NCBI GenBank assembly: GCA_037176885.1 | Contig: JAWWNJ010000008.1 | Location: 2,232,001 to 2,296,000 of the forward strand | Source of the DNA: Favolaschia claudopus | Taxonomy: Eukaryota; Basidiomycota; Agaricomycetes; Agaricales; Mycenaceae | DNA: 64,000 nt | Reading direction: 5' to 3' | Shown here: positions 35,830-46,627 of the stretch, in pieces | Layout of the letters: each line of letters opens with the position of its first letter | How positions within the stretch are numbered: the first letter of the stretch is position 1 | The notes under the pieces: generated by a model | What the model was told of the DNA's origin: nothing | The model's input: only the letters and a program-made list of their open reading frames with translations | Databases searched by the model: none | Program-made: the position numbers and the translations under genes

Positions 35830-36613
35830 GAATTGAAGTTCCGAGTCAATCGATTTTTCTGAGCTGCGTTGTACAAGTATGTCGTGTTGAAAATTTTTGG
35901 GCTTTGACAAATTGTTGAACTTGAATGTCGCGGTTGAATGAAACGATTCGACAGTTGACCTCGATGGAATCTCAGAGCCATACATTGAGGCTATAGTTCA
36001 ACTTCTGAGTTGATCATGAATTATGCCGCCTTCTCTGAGCAGTCCTGAAGATGCGTTGATATCCTCTCTTCCGCTTACACGCCCTGCATGCCACATTGCC
36101 ACAAAAAGGATGAGAAAATCATGATTTCGAAAGGATTATCCGACTACCCAGATGAGTAACACATACATAATTGGAGTCGGATACTTATCGAAAAACTGTT
36201 ACAAGAGCAGCATTGCGCGGCGAGAGAGAGAGAGAGAATCGGTTTATGGCACAAGCTATGCTATGTAGCCAAGAAGCCCGCGTAGAGTATACTACGCAAT
36301 AAGTAATGGTATCGTCTAGAATGATATGGTAGGTAATCATCCACGGTAGGAATTGGCGTTGCGTTCAGAGTATCGAGTCTACGTGTGTGGTCTGCTTTTC
36401 GGAGCGCGCAGATGGTTCGAACAGACAAGAGTGAAAAGGCCGAGTGGAAAAGCATGGGTCCTGTAGCATATGTGATAAATAGATGAATAAGAAGAAAAGC
36501 GGCCAGTATGGTTCTTTGAAGTCGTGTGCGAGACCGCAGTGTGCGGATTGAGTCGTGGTGTCCCGATCCGTGTCGTTGCGCGTGGTGTTGGTTAATTGAT
36601 GTGGCGGGCATGC
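35830..36613. other. No supported gene
   Basis: Downstream of the relic. A GA microsatellite (36222-36236) and a 116-codon minus frame with one hydrophobic stretch occur here; the frame probably lies in the 3' region of the next minus-strand gene. Confidence 0.45.
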
Positions 36614-37139
36614 CTATTCGTCGTCATCGCTGCCCTCACTCCCCTCCGATTCCTCCTCCTCCCCTGCGCCCTCATCACCTTCTTCCCGCATTGCGCGGCA
36701 TTCGTCGCAAGTTTCGCATTCGGGGGGAACCAAACGAGTACCAGGAGGTCCGCTCATTCTCAAAGCTGCACTGACACTACCCAAGTCTTGATCAGCAAGC
36801 GCACGCTTGCGCGAGACCGCGTCTATCTGCTGTTGTAGCACCTGAAGAAACAGCACACTGTGGTGAAGCCTTTGGCGAAGCATCATTTCTTCGCTCATGC
36901 AGACATTGCGGTGGACCGAGACAAAATGCAGCAGCTCTTCTGCGGCAGAAACTGTTTCAGGAATGATGACGTTTATGTTGTGAGAGGCAAGATGCTGAAC
37001 GAGAAAAGTTGCCAATAAGTAAGCAAGGAAATTCAGCTACAAAAATCGCAAGTCTCACAATAGATTTGGGGTCACTGCTACTCGTGTTGGCAGGAAAAAG
37101 ATTGATTGGAAGGGTATGGGAGCTTTTATCTGCATTCAT
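36614..37139 (-). CDS. Unknown protein with acidic C-terminal tail
   Basis: Exons 37139-37059 and 36994-36614, separated by a 64-base intron (GTGAGA...TTCAG), give 153 residues. The middle is helical (ETVSAAEELLHFVSVHRN, LRQRLHHSVLFLQVLQQQ) and may form a coiled coil, followed by a basic patch (SRKRALADQD), a Cys cluster CETCDEC and a tail of about 25 mostly Glu/Ser/Asp residues. No signal peptide. Features fit a small nuclear or cytosolic binding protein, but I do not recognise a family. Confidence 0.6.
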
Positions 37140-37328
37140 TGCAATTTGGAGATATGGTTGGATTGGAGGGGCCGAGCGAATGTGGATCAAGTTGGAGTTG
37201 AAAGTTGGTTGAAAGTAAAAGAGCAACAAAGGCGCCGGTGTTATGTCCTGGCACCTATTTGATTATTTTTTTTTTCAAATAGAACGGGCCATTTCGAGTA
37301 GAGAAGATACAACCTGAAAGGCTTGTTT

Positions 37329-37407
37329 TGTAGATCGGTAGAGCGTCTCAAAAATTCACTTTTTGTCCTCAAGCATGAGGTTCCAAGTTCAAGTCCCAGC
37401 CGACGTT
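37329..37407 (+). pseudogene. Degenerate tRNA-like sequence
   Basis: TAGATCGGTAGAGCG resembles a shortened box A/D-arm and AGTTCAAGTCC about 55 bases later resembles box B. Acceptor and T stems do not pair, so this is at best a tRNA pseudogene or a tRNA-derived SINE head. Confidence 0.35.
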
Positions 37408-37739
37408 CCACTTCGTCTTTTTCCGTGAAGATTCAGAATGTAACATACAGTCAATACAACTGTCTTAGATTGAACAGTTGGGTTGGAGTGCTTGTCGCTT
37501 GGCCCTCATTCCGTTCAAATCAAACAAAAAAGCATTATATTGGCGAGATTAGATGCTACACAAATTCCGGAGACACGACCGAAAGAACAGAACATCCTCT
37601 CTGATTTGATTGGCAGAGGCAATTATCAGTAGAAGGTTATCAAAAGAAACCTATAATCCATACCTCCACCCATGTTTCCGCCGCCATTGTTTGAGGCGTC
37701 GACCGTTCGTCGGAAGGGATTCCGGATGTGCCCGAACGG

Positions 37740-38345
37740 TCAGTCTTCAAGAAAATCTGCATGCCACCACACAGACGGAGGAAACGAGGGCCAGGAAGGG
37801 TCGACTCCTACTGAATGTTGTAGTCGACAGTGCGACCGTCCTCGAGCCGCTTGCCGGCCAAGATGAGACGCTGTTGTTCGGGAGAATGTCCTCCTTGTCC
37901 TGGATGTGATTGCCTTCCCGTTGTCGATAGTGTTGGAGAACTCGACATCGAGGGTGATGGTCTTGCCTGTGAGAGTCTGCACGAAGATCTGCATACCACC
38001 ACCGAGAGAAAGAGCTGCCGGCGATGAGCATTGAATCTGGGAAGAAAAGATTGGCAACGTACCAAGGTGCAACGTGGACTCCTTCTGGGTGGGTCAAGCT
38101 GCTTGCCGACGAAGATGAGGCGTCGTTAGCTATGAGCTTTGTCTTGGATCTTGGTCTTCACGTTGTAGGTTGTGTGACTTGACGTCCGCCGGTCAGAGCC
38201 TTGACGAAGATTTGCACGCCTCTAGGAAGACGCCGGCCAGGGAGATAATGGACTCTTTCTATAAGTTGTAGTCCGAGAGTACGGCTGTCCGATGGTCTTC
38301 ACGAATATCTGCGCACCACCGCAGCGGCGCAGGACGGAGGTGGCT
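37740..38345 (-). pseudogene. Decayed polyubiquitin array
   Basis: The minus strand contains at least three successive, frame-broken ubiquitin fragments: [18 protein letters not shown] with EDILPEQQR-like and [14 protein letters not shown] segments in different frames, then a second [10 protein letters not shown] junction (37745-37780), and an upstream, poorer unit with VQIFVKALTG and RRCGGAQIFVKT. Units are head-to-tail as in polyubiquitin, with many indels and stops. No intron is visible inside. Non-functional. Confidence 0.8.
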
Positions 38346-39435
38346 TGTAAACGATAAAGAAAACCTTTCAATCAAACGAGAACGAGGTTAATCGACGGAA
38401 GGAATCATAAAGATGTTTCGTGGACTTACATGAGCCACAGTCAGATCCCTTGCCCCGGGAAGAAGATGCATTCTATGTGCATGAAGCCGCTTCATCAATC
38501 TCGAGCACCAGGGACGTCGAAAAGCTTCAATTTTGTTGGTGGAGTGCGATGTCGATTTTGTAGGGGCACCGCAAGTTTTCCAATCGATCCGAGCCATAAA
38601 AGAGAGGCTTGACATATCTCTAGGCGAGCCAACGAATGGAAGGGCGAGATATTTGACGAGGTGAAAGAGAGAGAATTGGCACAGAGAGAGTCGCTCGTGC
38701 GGCTGCCAGCACACGAGGCGTGAGAAAGAATTTCCGAGTAAAGGCATAAGCTCATGCCCAAATATGGGCATAAGCGCTGCCAGGGCACTGCACTAGCGTC
38801 GCAACAAACTCAAATTTACATAAAGCAAACAATTCTGCCACACGATCAGGTGATACTGATGGGCCATTGTTGAAGTTGAACTTTCCCGTTTCCATTGCAC
38901 AGGAAAAAATTCACCAGTCAGTATTGTCCTCGCGGTTTCCAACAACCACTTCTCGCGGCAAGGAGGTGGCTCGCGGATGCTGAGTCCTGACCGGACCTCA
39001 GGGTTTACTTCCACACGCTCTCAGGCTTCAACAATTGAATTAGTCACTGGGGACGCAGAATGTTAGCCAGAGGTGTACAAAATACGAGCTGTAATGCCTC
39101 CCCAGGGGACTTGAACATTCCTACTTTTTCGTATACAAATTTAAGGCGTATTATCATCGTATACTATGACAATCGAACACTCCCATCAAAATCAAAGAAA
39201 TTCAGAAAAAATCGATTCCCCCTCGCCCCAACCTTGTCCCCCCGGATTCCAAGCATCCATTCACGTTCTCCCCTCCCCTATACACACCCTCCAACCCTCC
39301 ACTGCCGTAATATCTCGCACTTTCATCAAAAATTGAAGAAAACTCGATTTCTCGCTCGTTTTTGCTTTTCCTTGATTCCTTTTTGAAGATTCCACTTCTC
39401 CAGCATCTAGAGAGCTTCTTAGACAGCATAATCAC
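38346..39435. other. No supported gene
   Basis: No protein-like frame. Low-complexity pyrimidine-rich DNA before the tRNA at 39.3 kb. Confidence 0.5.
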
Positions 39436-39552
39436 GGTCGAATGGTGTAGTTGGTTATCACTTCTGTCTAACAATCGCGCTTCATTTGCAACGCAGGTGA
39501 AAAGATTTGCATTGTTCACAGGCGGTCCTCAGTTCGAACCTGGGTTCGATCA
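39436..39552 (+). tRNA. tRNA-Val(AAC) with intron
   Basis: A full cloverleaf can be drawn. The acceptor stem is GGTCGAA (39436-39442) with TTCGATC (39545-39551), including one G-U, and discriminator A. The D arm is GTGTAGTTGGTTATCAC. Anticodon stem TCTGT pairs with ACAGG, with loop C-T-AAC-A-C. The T arm is CTCAG-TTCGAAC-CTGGG. A 43-base intron interrupts the loop directly after base 37, the canonical position for nuclear tRNA introns. A T-run (CTTTTG) follows as a likely Pol III terminator. Confidence 0.88.
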
Positions 39553-40110
39553 TCTTTTGCTTCGTTTTACCACTCCCCCAATGCTTTTGAGTCGGTCCGA
39601 AAGTGTTCCGAAGCTCTGGTTGTCATGGGGAATGTTTTCTTGAAGATCCGGAAGATCCTTGTCAAGCACGCGAAAACGTCAATTATATTCCGTTTCGACA
39701 CCTGGAGCTCATGTAGCACCTCATTGGGCATCCTATGCATGTTAGACTTAGTCCCGTACGCGTTGTGGCGGACGGGGAAACGTCGAGAAGTAAGATGGCG
39801 TTGTGTTGCCTTTTTAGGATTTGGCCTAGCCAACACCAACGGTCATCCTCCAGTGGGATTTGTATCTTGCGAATCTCTTTTTAGCCATTGCGCGCACTGG
39901 TAGCTATGTGGCGCCGGCTGAACTACCTACATATCATAACGGTTGCAGCGGATCTGGTTTTAACCATCTACACCATCGGGCAGGCTTCACTTCGAACATA
40001 TGCATCCCTACTATAAAACATTTTATTCCCATTGCAATCCTCAACAAATTCGTGCATACTCGTCAGTAGGAGCCTGTTGAAGCATGGCGCACTCTTCTTT
40101 TCAACTTCAC
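39553..40110. other. No supported gene
   Basis: Contains a second sequence resembling the 5' half of tRNA-Val in reverse (CCGATGGTGTAGATGGTTA on the minus strand near 39964-39982) but without a matching T arm. Nothing else recognised. Confidence 0.4.
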
Positions 40111-40205
40111 GCCGTGAGTTTGAACACGGCATGCTATACGTGTCCAAAAGTGCAAATGCTGTGCAATCTGGTTGATATTCGATGACCAACTACACCATCG
40201 GACAT
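40111..40205 (-). pseudogene. tRNA-Val-like fragment
   Basis: On the minus strand CCGATGGTGTAGTTGGTCAT matches the start of the intact tRNA-Val (box A), and GTGTTCAAACTCACGG, about 70 bases on, resembles a T arm (box B), but acceptor and anticodon stems do not pair. Likely a tRNA pseudogene or tRNA-derived repeat. Confidence 0.4.
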
Positions 40206-40714
40206 GCACCATTTTCCTACCACCTCATCCTCGTTCTGAACTTTCACATAATTCCGCATCACATAACCCCAGGCTCCAGTAACACTCGAATCCTAAAAAT
40301 CATCCAAATGCGCCGTCCACCTCATAACTGCCCTGACTGAAACCTACCAGTTCAATCTGAAGGAACTGTCGAGCGAAGATCTACGGTCTAGGACTAGGTC
40401 CGCATTCGGGGTGATCCTAGCTGCGCTCTTTGAGCGAGCTAGCCTTGCCTTGAACCAGATCTGGCTACAACTGCGACACTGCGACCGAAAACAAAACTTA
40501 TTTAATATTTAACGTGTTGCTGAAGTAGCAGCCTAGCGCCAGTGGACAACCGCCTCCTCGCCTACGCATGTCCGACATCTGCCGGCGTATTGCTTGCTGG
40601 GTTGCCTGACCGAACAAGCTTGGCACGCTCAGACCTACTCCGAGTTGAGCCCAGGGTAACTCAAGCTGCAGGACGCGCTCCGTATGTTCGCGGGGAGGGT
40701 GATTCCAAAAACAC
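40206..40714. other. No supported gene
   Basis: Upstream region of ART-like gene 2. Confidence 0.45.
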
Positions 40715-40721
40715 TATAAAA
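40715..40721 (+). promoter_or_regulatory. TATA box of ART-like gene 2
   Basis: TATAAAA about 155 bases before the ATG at 40874, followed by a T/C-rich leader, as in copy 1. Confidence 0.5.
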
Positions 40722-40873
40722 CTCATTGGAACAGTTGTGTTTCCTTCATTCCTTTCTCCCGGCTGGCCCACTTTCATTTTCTTCTTTGCTTGCTTTTTCT
40801 CCCTGCTTTCACGAATTTGCCTTGATTTCCTTTCTTCACTTTTTTTTGTTGACGCCACGCTCAATACCGCGCC

Positions 40874-42483
40874 ATGAAGATTCCCTTCTCCTTCCTCTTT
40901 GTCATTCTCTTGTCTTTCGAAACCTTTGCGGCTCCAGTACCCAATGATCAGGTTGGAGATGAATTCGTGCGTCATCGGAGGTTTGCAAAGCCATCGAGAC
41001 TGAGATGCAAATTAATTCTAGGCGCTCGAAGTTCGCGCGAAGTCGAAGAAGGTCAAGCCTGCGAAGAAGCCTGTAGCCAAACCGGTCGTGGTATGTCTGG
41101 GTTCACGGTCGAGTCCTTTCCTGTTCTTACTCTGAGTTTCAGAAGAAGCCAGCTGCGAAGCCCGCCACCAAGCCCAAACCCGCTGCGAAGCCTGCTAAGA
41201 AGCCGGTTGCGAAACCTGCTACGAAGCCCATCACGGTAAGTTCTATCCTTGCCGACTTCTGACCTTGCTCATCATAGCGTATACCTCAGAAATCCGCTGC
41301 TAAACCGGCAGCCAAGCCAGCCGCCAAACCTGCTGCAAAGCCTGCAGCCAAGCCCGTCGCCCCCAAGAAATCCAAGGCTGTCAAACCAGCGACAAAGACC
41401 ACTCTCGCCAAAGCACCCAAAAAGTCGAAAGCCCCGAAGAAAACTGCCCCTCCCAAGGTTCACGGCAGTCGACATGAAGGGCCATGTTCATCACTCACCC
41501 TGCCTTTTTAGGCCCCCGCTGCCGCATGCACGCTCCCCAAGACAGCCAGCAAGAAAAAGACTAGCGCTGCGTCAAAGGTGAAGGCAAAGGCAAGAAGCGT
41601 GCTCGACGCCGTAACGCGCGAAATCCGCATCGCAAATCGAACATTCTTTGGTCTGCTGAAACCCCGTCTCACGAACGGTGGCGAGTTTGTTGGATGGCAT
41701 GGAACGAACGAGGTAATGTTTCGTAGATCTTTGCCTCGCAACCTGAGCTGACTTCATGCAGGAAACCGCTGCCCTCTGGGAAAGCAAAGGGGAAATCGTG
41801 CGTCCTACGACCAAGGAAGGACAAACGAAGGGAAAATCAGGATTGGACGCCGAGCTTGGAAATGGGCTCTACATTTCGGATACTCTCAGCGTGTGCGTTC
41901 TCTGTTTTTTCAATTCTCCATTTGCCCCTCAGACAATCGCACCTCGTTCAGCGCCGAAGCCGCAGCGGAAATCAACGCCAAGAACAATGGTCTCAAGGGC
42001 AAAGTCTGCGCCATCTTTGCAAAATCCTCCACCACCTACCGCTCCTCGCAAGACAAGGTCCAAATCCCCGAAATAATCCGTGGCAACTCAGACGTGAGGA
42101 GCAAGGAACGCGAATCGTACCTCATCAATCTCCCGACGCGCAATACGGGGAGCGTCAAAACGTCTCTCCTCCTGGGTCCGCTACCAGGCAACAACATCAA
42201 CCAGATGCTCATACCAGAGAGCCAGAATCCCAAGTTCGAGGCGCAGTGCTTTGATTCTGAGAATCTCAATTCACCAGATGGGGCGGCGTTTGAGGCGTCG
42301 AATGGTGCGGTGCGTTGGCGTTTATTCTTTGTGTTGTTATTCCAGCGACGGTATTGACTGCGTCTGGTATGGCAGATCAATTATACCGGCGCGTCGTTGC
42401 TGCGGAGTTGGAATGTTCGCAGGGAGGATATTGAGTTGGCAAAGGCCACTGTTGCGGCGATTGAGAAGAAACAGTGCGCGTGA
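40874..42483 (+). CDS. Secreted Lys/Pro/Ala-repeat protein with ADP-ribosyltransferase-like domain, copy 2
   Basis: Exons 40874-40966, 41022-41090, 41143-41235, 41290-41457, 41512-41712, 41762-41892, 41952-42309, 42376-42483 give 406 residues in frame. Signal peptide MKIPFSFLFVILLSFETFAA with the conserved PVPNDQVGDEF after it. The repeat region is lysine-rich with interrupted KPAA units and APKK blocks. The C-terminal domain keeps [20 protein letters not shown] and LIPE blocks at the same spacing as copies 1 and 3, and all splice phases in the domain are conserved. The protein ends KKQCA, giving one extra Cys compared with the domain core. It stands in tandem with copy 3, 0.95 kb upstream of it and in the same orientation. 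Expected role: secreted effector-like or defensive enzyme; unproven. Confidence 0.87.
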
Positions 42484-43438
42484 GGAAGGAAAGGGTGCGG
42501 ATCACGGGGAACTGCAAATTTTCTGTTACGAAAATGAGTGAACTACATGAGCAGACTGTCCGTCGAATGATCTCATCCCACGAATCTTCTCGGATTGTTT
42601 AGGATGAGGTTCTGTATCTGGCAAGCCCTTGCGCAAACCCGAGAAAATTCACGTCGTTTAGTCACGAAATTGAGGCCTCAGGCTACAGTAAACACTTGCA
42701 CAAACAATCCCTCTCTGTTGAGTACAACCTCTTCGTGAAAGACAATTACTTACAAAGACGTCTTGGTATCCAGGCTTGATTGGCGCTCGCGGTCGTCTTG
42801 TTCTGCCCGCTATCCCCGTTCGCGACGTTGAGCCTTATATTGCGGGGTGCGCGGAACAAAACTCTTGTGTCATTTTCGGGCGGGCAACGGTGAACCTCAC
42901 GACCATACTCATCCCGAGTCAGACTCTAAGGCGTCCTCTTGTACTCTTTTCCTTTGCTTTTCATCGTCTATGCTTGAAATGGAATTCAAGGAACTTCCAT
43001 GGATCTTGACCTGCCACCAAATTCAATTCACTTGTGCGCCACTGGCGACTACTGGCGAACAATCACCTCTTCAAGCGGGATGTGTGGATGCATGTGTTGT
43101 CAAGCCTATGAGACTCAGAACAGCCACTGCAAGGCAGTGAAATAGTGGCCTATGGCGACTCCGAAGGGGCATCAAATCCTCCTACAGCGCCAGCAGGTGA
43201 AACATCAGCGCTTCAGCAGTTGGAGGCGGAGGGCGCGGTCCGTATCTTCTACGCATGGTCTCGGAAGCAATAGCGAGGCACTATATGAATCCGAAATAGT
43301 TTTGTCGCATCTTATTCTCTTTCCTCTCCTCGGCTGGTCCTCCTTTTTTTTTTCTCTGCCGCTCCGCTTTTTTCTTCTTCTGCCGCCAAACTATCATTTA
43401 TCTTTCGTTATACTGCCTAATCGCGTGTCGACGTCATC
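42484..43438. other. Spacer between tandem ART-like genes
   Basis: No supported gene. Ends in a T/C-rich leader before the ATG at 43439. Confidence 0.5.
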
Positions 43439-45127
43439 ATGAAAATCCCGTTCTCCGTCCTTTTCGCCGTTCTTTTGTCTATCGAGACTCTAGCTGCACC
43501 GTTGCCTAATGCTCAGGCCGGGGATGATTTTGTGCGTCGTCCGTCTTGCGATGTATACAAAAATCATGCTGAAATGAAACCGTAGGCGCTCGAAGTTCGG
43601 GCAAAGGCGAAGGCAGCAAAGCCTGTAAAGAAGCCCGTAGCTAAACCGGTCGCGGTACGTCTTGTCTTGCCCTAAAATCTGTTCCTGTTCTCACCCCATG
43701 TTCAGAAGAAGCCTGTTGCGAAGCCTGCTGCGAAGCCTGCTGCTAAACCCGCTGCAAAGCCTGTCGCAAAACCCGCCGCCAAGCCCGCCGCAAAGCCGGC
43801 AGCGAAGCCGGCAGCGAAGCCAGCTGCGAAACCAGCTGCGAAACCTGCTGCGAAACCTGCGGCCAAGCCCGCTGCGAAACCCGCCGCGGTAAATACTACC
43901 TCTGCTGACTCTCCTCCTTTGCTCAACACGATTTGAACACCAGAAGCCTGCTGCAAAGCCGGCAGCCAAACCTGCAGCCAAACCCGCTGCGAAGCCCGCC
44001 GCAAAGCCCGCCGCCAAACCCGCTGCAAAACCCGCCGCAAAGCCGGCAGCTAAGCCCGCCGCCAAACCTGCTGCAAAACCTGCTGCAAAACCAGCGACGA
44101 AGTCCACCGCCGCCAAAGCGCCCAAGAAATCCGCGGTCAAGTCCACCGCTGCTAAGGCACCCAAAAAATCCACGGCCCCTAAGGCCCCCGCCGCAGCATG
44201 CGCTCTCCCCAAGAAGGCAGGCGCGACTGGGACGACTGCCGCGAAACCCGCCACCGCCGCATCCAAGGCTGCCACCAAAGTCAAGACGAAGGCACGCAGC
44301 GTCTACGATGCCGTCGCGCGGGAAATCCGTATCGCGAACCGCACGTTCTTCGGTATGCTGCAACCGCGGCTGACGGAGGGGAATGAGTTTGTTGGGTGGC
44401 ACGGAACGAACGAGGTATGTATCGTTTTGGTTCTGATCACCACTGAGCTGAGCATGACCCGATCGGCTGTAGGAGACCGCCGCGCTCTGGGAAAGCAAGG
44501 GCGAGATTGTCCGCCCGACGACGAAGGAAGGACAGACCAAGGGCCGATCTGGATTGGACGCTGAGCTTGGCAGCGGGCTGTACATTTCGGACACTCTCAG
44601 CGTGTGAGTGCTTTCGGATTCCTTCTGTTAACTCCCTCTCATAAATTGCGCTCCGCTCCCTCAGTGCCGAAGCCGCCGCCGCAATCAACGCCCAGGCTAA
44701 CAAACTCGCCGGCAAAGTCTGCGCAATCTTCGCTAAATCCTCCTCCTCCTTCCGCGCCTCCCAAGACAAAGTCCAAATCCCTGAACTCATTCGAGGCAAC
44801 TCCGCCCTGCGGGGCCAAGAACGCGCATCGTACCTCACCAATCTCCCCACGCGCAACACCGGCAGCGTCGCGAAGTCCCTCTTGTTGGGCCCGCTGAGGG
44901 GATCGCAGAACCAGATGCTCATCCCCGAGGGCCAGAATCCCAAATTCGAGGCGCAATGCTTTGATATTGTAGGTCTGGATTCCGCAGATGCGGCAGCGTT
45001 TGAGGCGTCAAATGGGAAGATCAACTATGCCAGCGCGTCGTTGATTGCGCAGTGGAAGATCCGCAAGGAGGATATTGAGTTGGCGAAGGCTACCATTGCG
45101 GCGATCGAAAAGAAGCAGTGCGCGTAG
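43439..45127 (+). CDS. Secreted Lys/Pro/Ala-repeat protein with ADP-ribosyltransferase-like domain, copy 3
   Basis: Exons 43439-43531, 43586-43654, 43706-43888, 43944-44414, 44473-44603, 44665-45127 give 469 residues, the longest copy. Signal peptide MKIPFSVLFAVLLSIETLAA. Its repeat region is the most regular, about 150 residues mostly of KPAA units, followed by an APKKS/TAAKAP segment. The ART-like domain has [20 protein letters not shown] and LIPE motifs and ends KKQCA as in copy 2. Two introns present in copy 2 (between the repeat and the domain, and before the last 36 codons) are precisely absent here. Confidence 0.88.
43706..44100 (+). repeat. Coding 12-base tandem repeats (KPAA units)
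   Basis: More than twenty units of 12 bases (AAR-CCN-GCN-GCN) encoding KPAA, interrupted only by the intron at 43889-43943. The most regular array of the three paralogues. Confidence 0.88.
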
Positions 45128-45812
45128 GAGAGTGCTGCAGCCAGGAGGGATGATTTTAACGTTGAGAACGAGCGCGTTTGTTGGGAATACGATACTTGAT
45201 GATTTGGTGGCCTTTTTTCAATTGAATTTGCTTTGAAAGCGGAGGTAATCAAAGAAAACGCGAATGAATCACTGCAAGAAAGAACCAGCATGCGTTTCCA
45301 GCTGCACTCTGATGGAGATGAGGGTCGGGAGATATCCGCACAGTCTAGGAGGCGACGCATCCGCCCAATTAGGAGTCGACTCGCTATGGAGGTCCAGCCC
45401 CCAGCCCTCTACCTCCGAACTTCCAGCACGAATGCGAACTCCTACAGCGTGCTGACCACTCCGGCAGCTCCCCGGACGCAAACGGTAGCCTCCCAACTCC
45501 CGCAGGGCCGCTCAAGCTCTCTTCATCCTTAAAAGGATTATAACGTGTAGATGGTGGTCCGAAGCAGGAGCCGGTTGGTCATTGGATCGAGGGGGACTGG
45601 AGCTTCAACGAAAGCGTGTCGAATTTCTGATTATGCAAAAACTAGCCGCACTCGTACGATGCAATCATTGTCGGATTCACTCACTGTCAGCTCATACACA
45701 AATTTAGTCCTTTTCACCATGTTATGCCCCGCGACATTGTTGGGGCAGCACCACCACGTCCACGGTAAACTAGAGGAGGATTAGTATACGATGATGAGGG
45801 AAAGGTTGTACG

Positions 45813-46179
45813 TCAAATCCACCTCTCGCTAACAAAGCAAAAGTCAGGTCAACAAATTCCTTCACAACACAGAATCGAGAACGAAAAACGTACCCGGCCG
45901 CGCTGAATCGTGGCGCGTCCACGGGCTGCCCCGATACCTCGTCCTCGCATTGCGTTTGGGCCGACTCGCTTGAACCTGCAGCAGGGGGTCTGGTTAGGAC
46001 CATGTTATTCGAGCAAAAGATACGCGACTTACATCGGTGCGTTTTGCAGCATGTCGGGCATGATGAAGAAGCGGACCATAGCGCCACGAATACACACTTG
46101 GTCCAGTTGTGACATGACACACGTCCGTCACGTCCAGTTACAGTTATATCTTTTAGTGAGATGTTGAGGTTATCCTCGG
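45813..46179 (-). pseudogene. SmD3 snRNP protein, truncated and frameshifted copy
   Basis: The minus strand from 46179 encodes [20 protein letters not shown] and, after a frame change, [20 protein letters not shown], then across an intron APMFKRVGPNAMRGRGIG and an RG-rich tail ending at the stop 45815-45813. This is the Sm2 half and RG tail of SmD3. A 5-base insertion (TCATG) after the GRV block breaks the frame, and the 5' exons with the Sm1 motif are not found upstream. The retained intron shows a DNA-level copy, not a retroposed one. The functional gene must lie elsewhere. Confidence 0.75.
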
Positions 46180-46426
46180 CTGCAGTAAATGGATTGAATG
46201 AACAAGAAATTCGTTGAGCAATTCCGGGTCCTGTGACGCACCTTCCGCCAAGAGTGGGCGTCAAAAATCAACAAACGTACACGTCTAATATGCGGGCGTC
46301 CAAAGCCGGCAGAAACTAGGTATCATCTGGGTACGACAATTGAAGCATTATGCAGGACTATACCTCGATAGAGTGTCCAGGCCTCAGCTTGTGGCTCATT
46401 TCTCCTCGCTCACACAAGAACGGACG

Positions 46427-46627
46427 TCACGTCTTCTTGTCGATCACACCTTCGTCTGAGAAAGGCGTGAGCAAAAAGAGAGCCTTGTAAAGCACACCAG
46501 TGACTTACAAAGTCCATCGTTGTCCGTGACGACGACATATCGGTCACCCAGGTTAATGAAATATTGCTGGAGCATGTCGAGCGGTAAATTAGAATGCACA
46601 GTCGATGGTGCCTGTTCCATGTAGATG
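46427..46627 (-). pseudogene. CLC chloride channel C-terminal fragment
   Basis: Two spliced pieces (46627-46509 and 46455-46427) read SIYMEQAPSTVHSNLP..., ...RYVVVTDNDGL and YEGVIDKKT, the second CBS-domain end of fungal CLC channels/transporters. The expected Trp after KKT is TGA, so a TGG to TGA change truncates it. No upstream CLC transmembrane exons are present in the preceding kilobase. A partial, non-functional copy with introns retained, lying beside the SmD3 fragment in the same orientation. Confidence 0.6.

Noticed and set aside
36261..36611. 116-codon minus frame with a hydrophobic segment
   Set aside because: Directly downstream of the stop of the acidic-tail gene and without splice sites; more likely 3' UTR.
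39955..39990. Second tRNA-Val-like 5' half on the minus strand
   Set aside because: No T arm or acceptor partner was found at a suitable distance, so it is not listed as an RNA gene.
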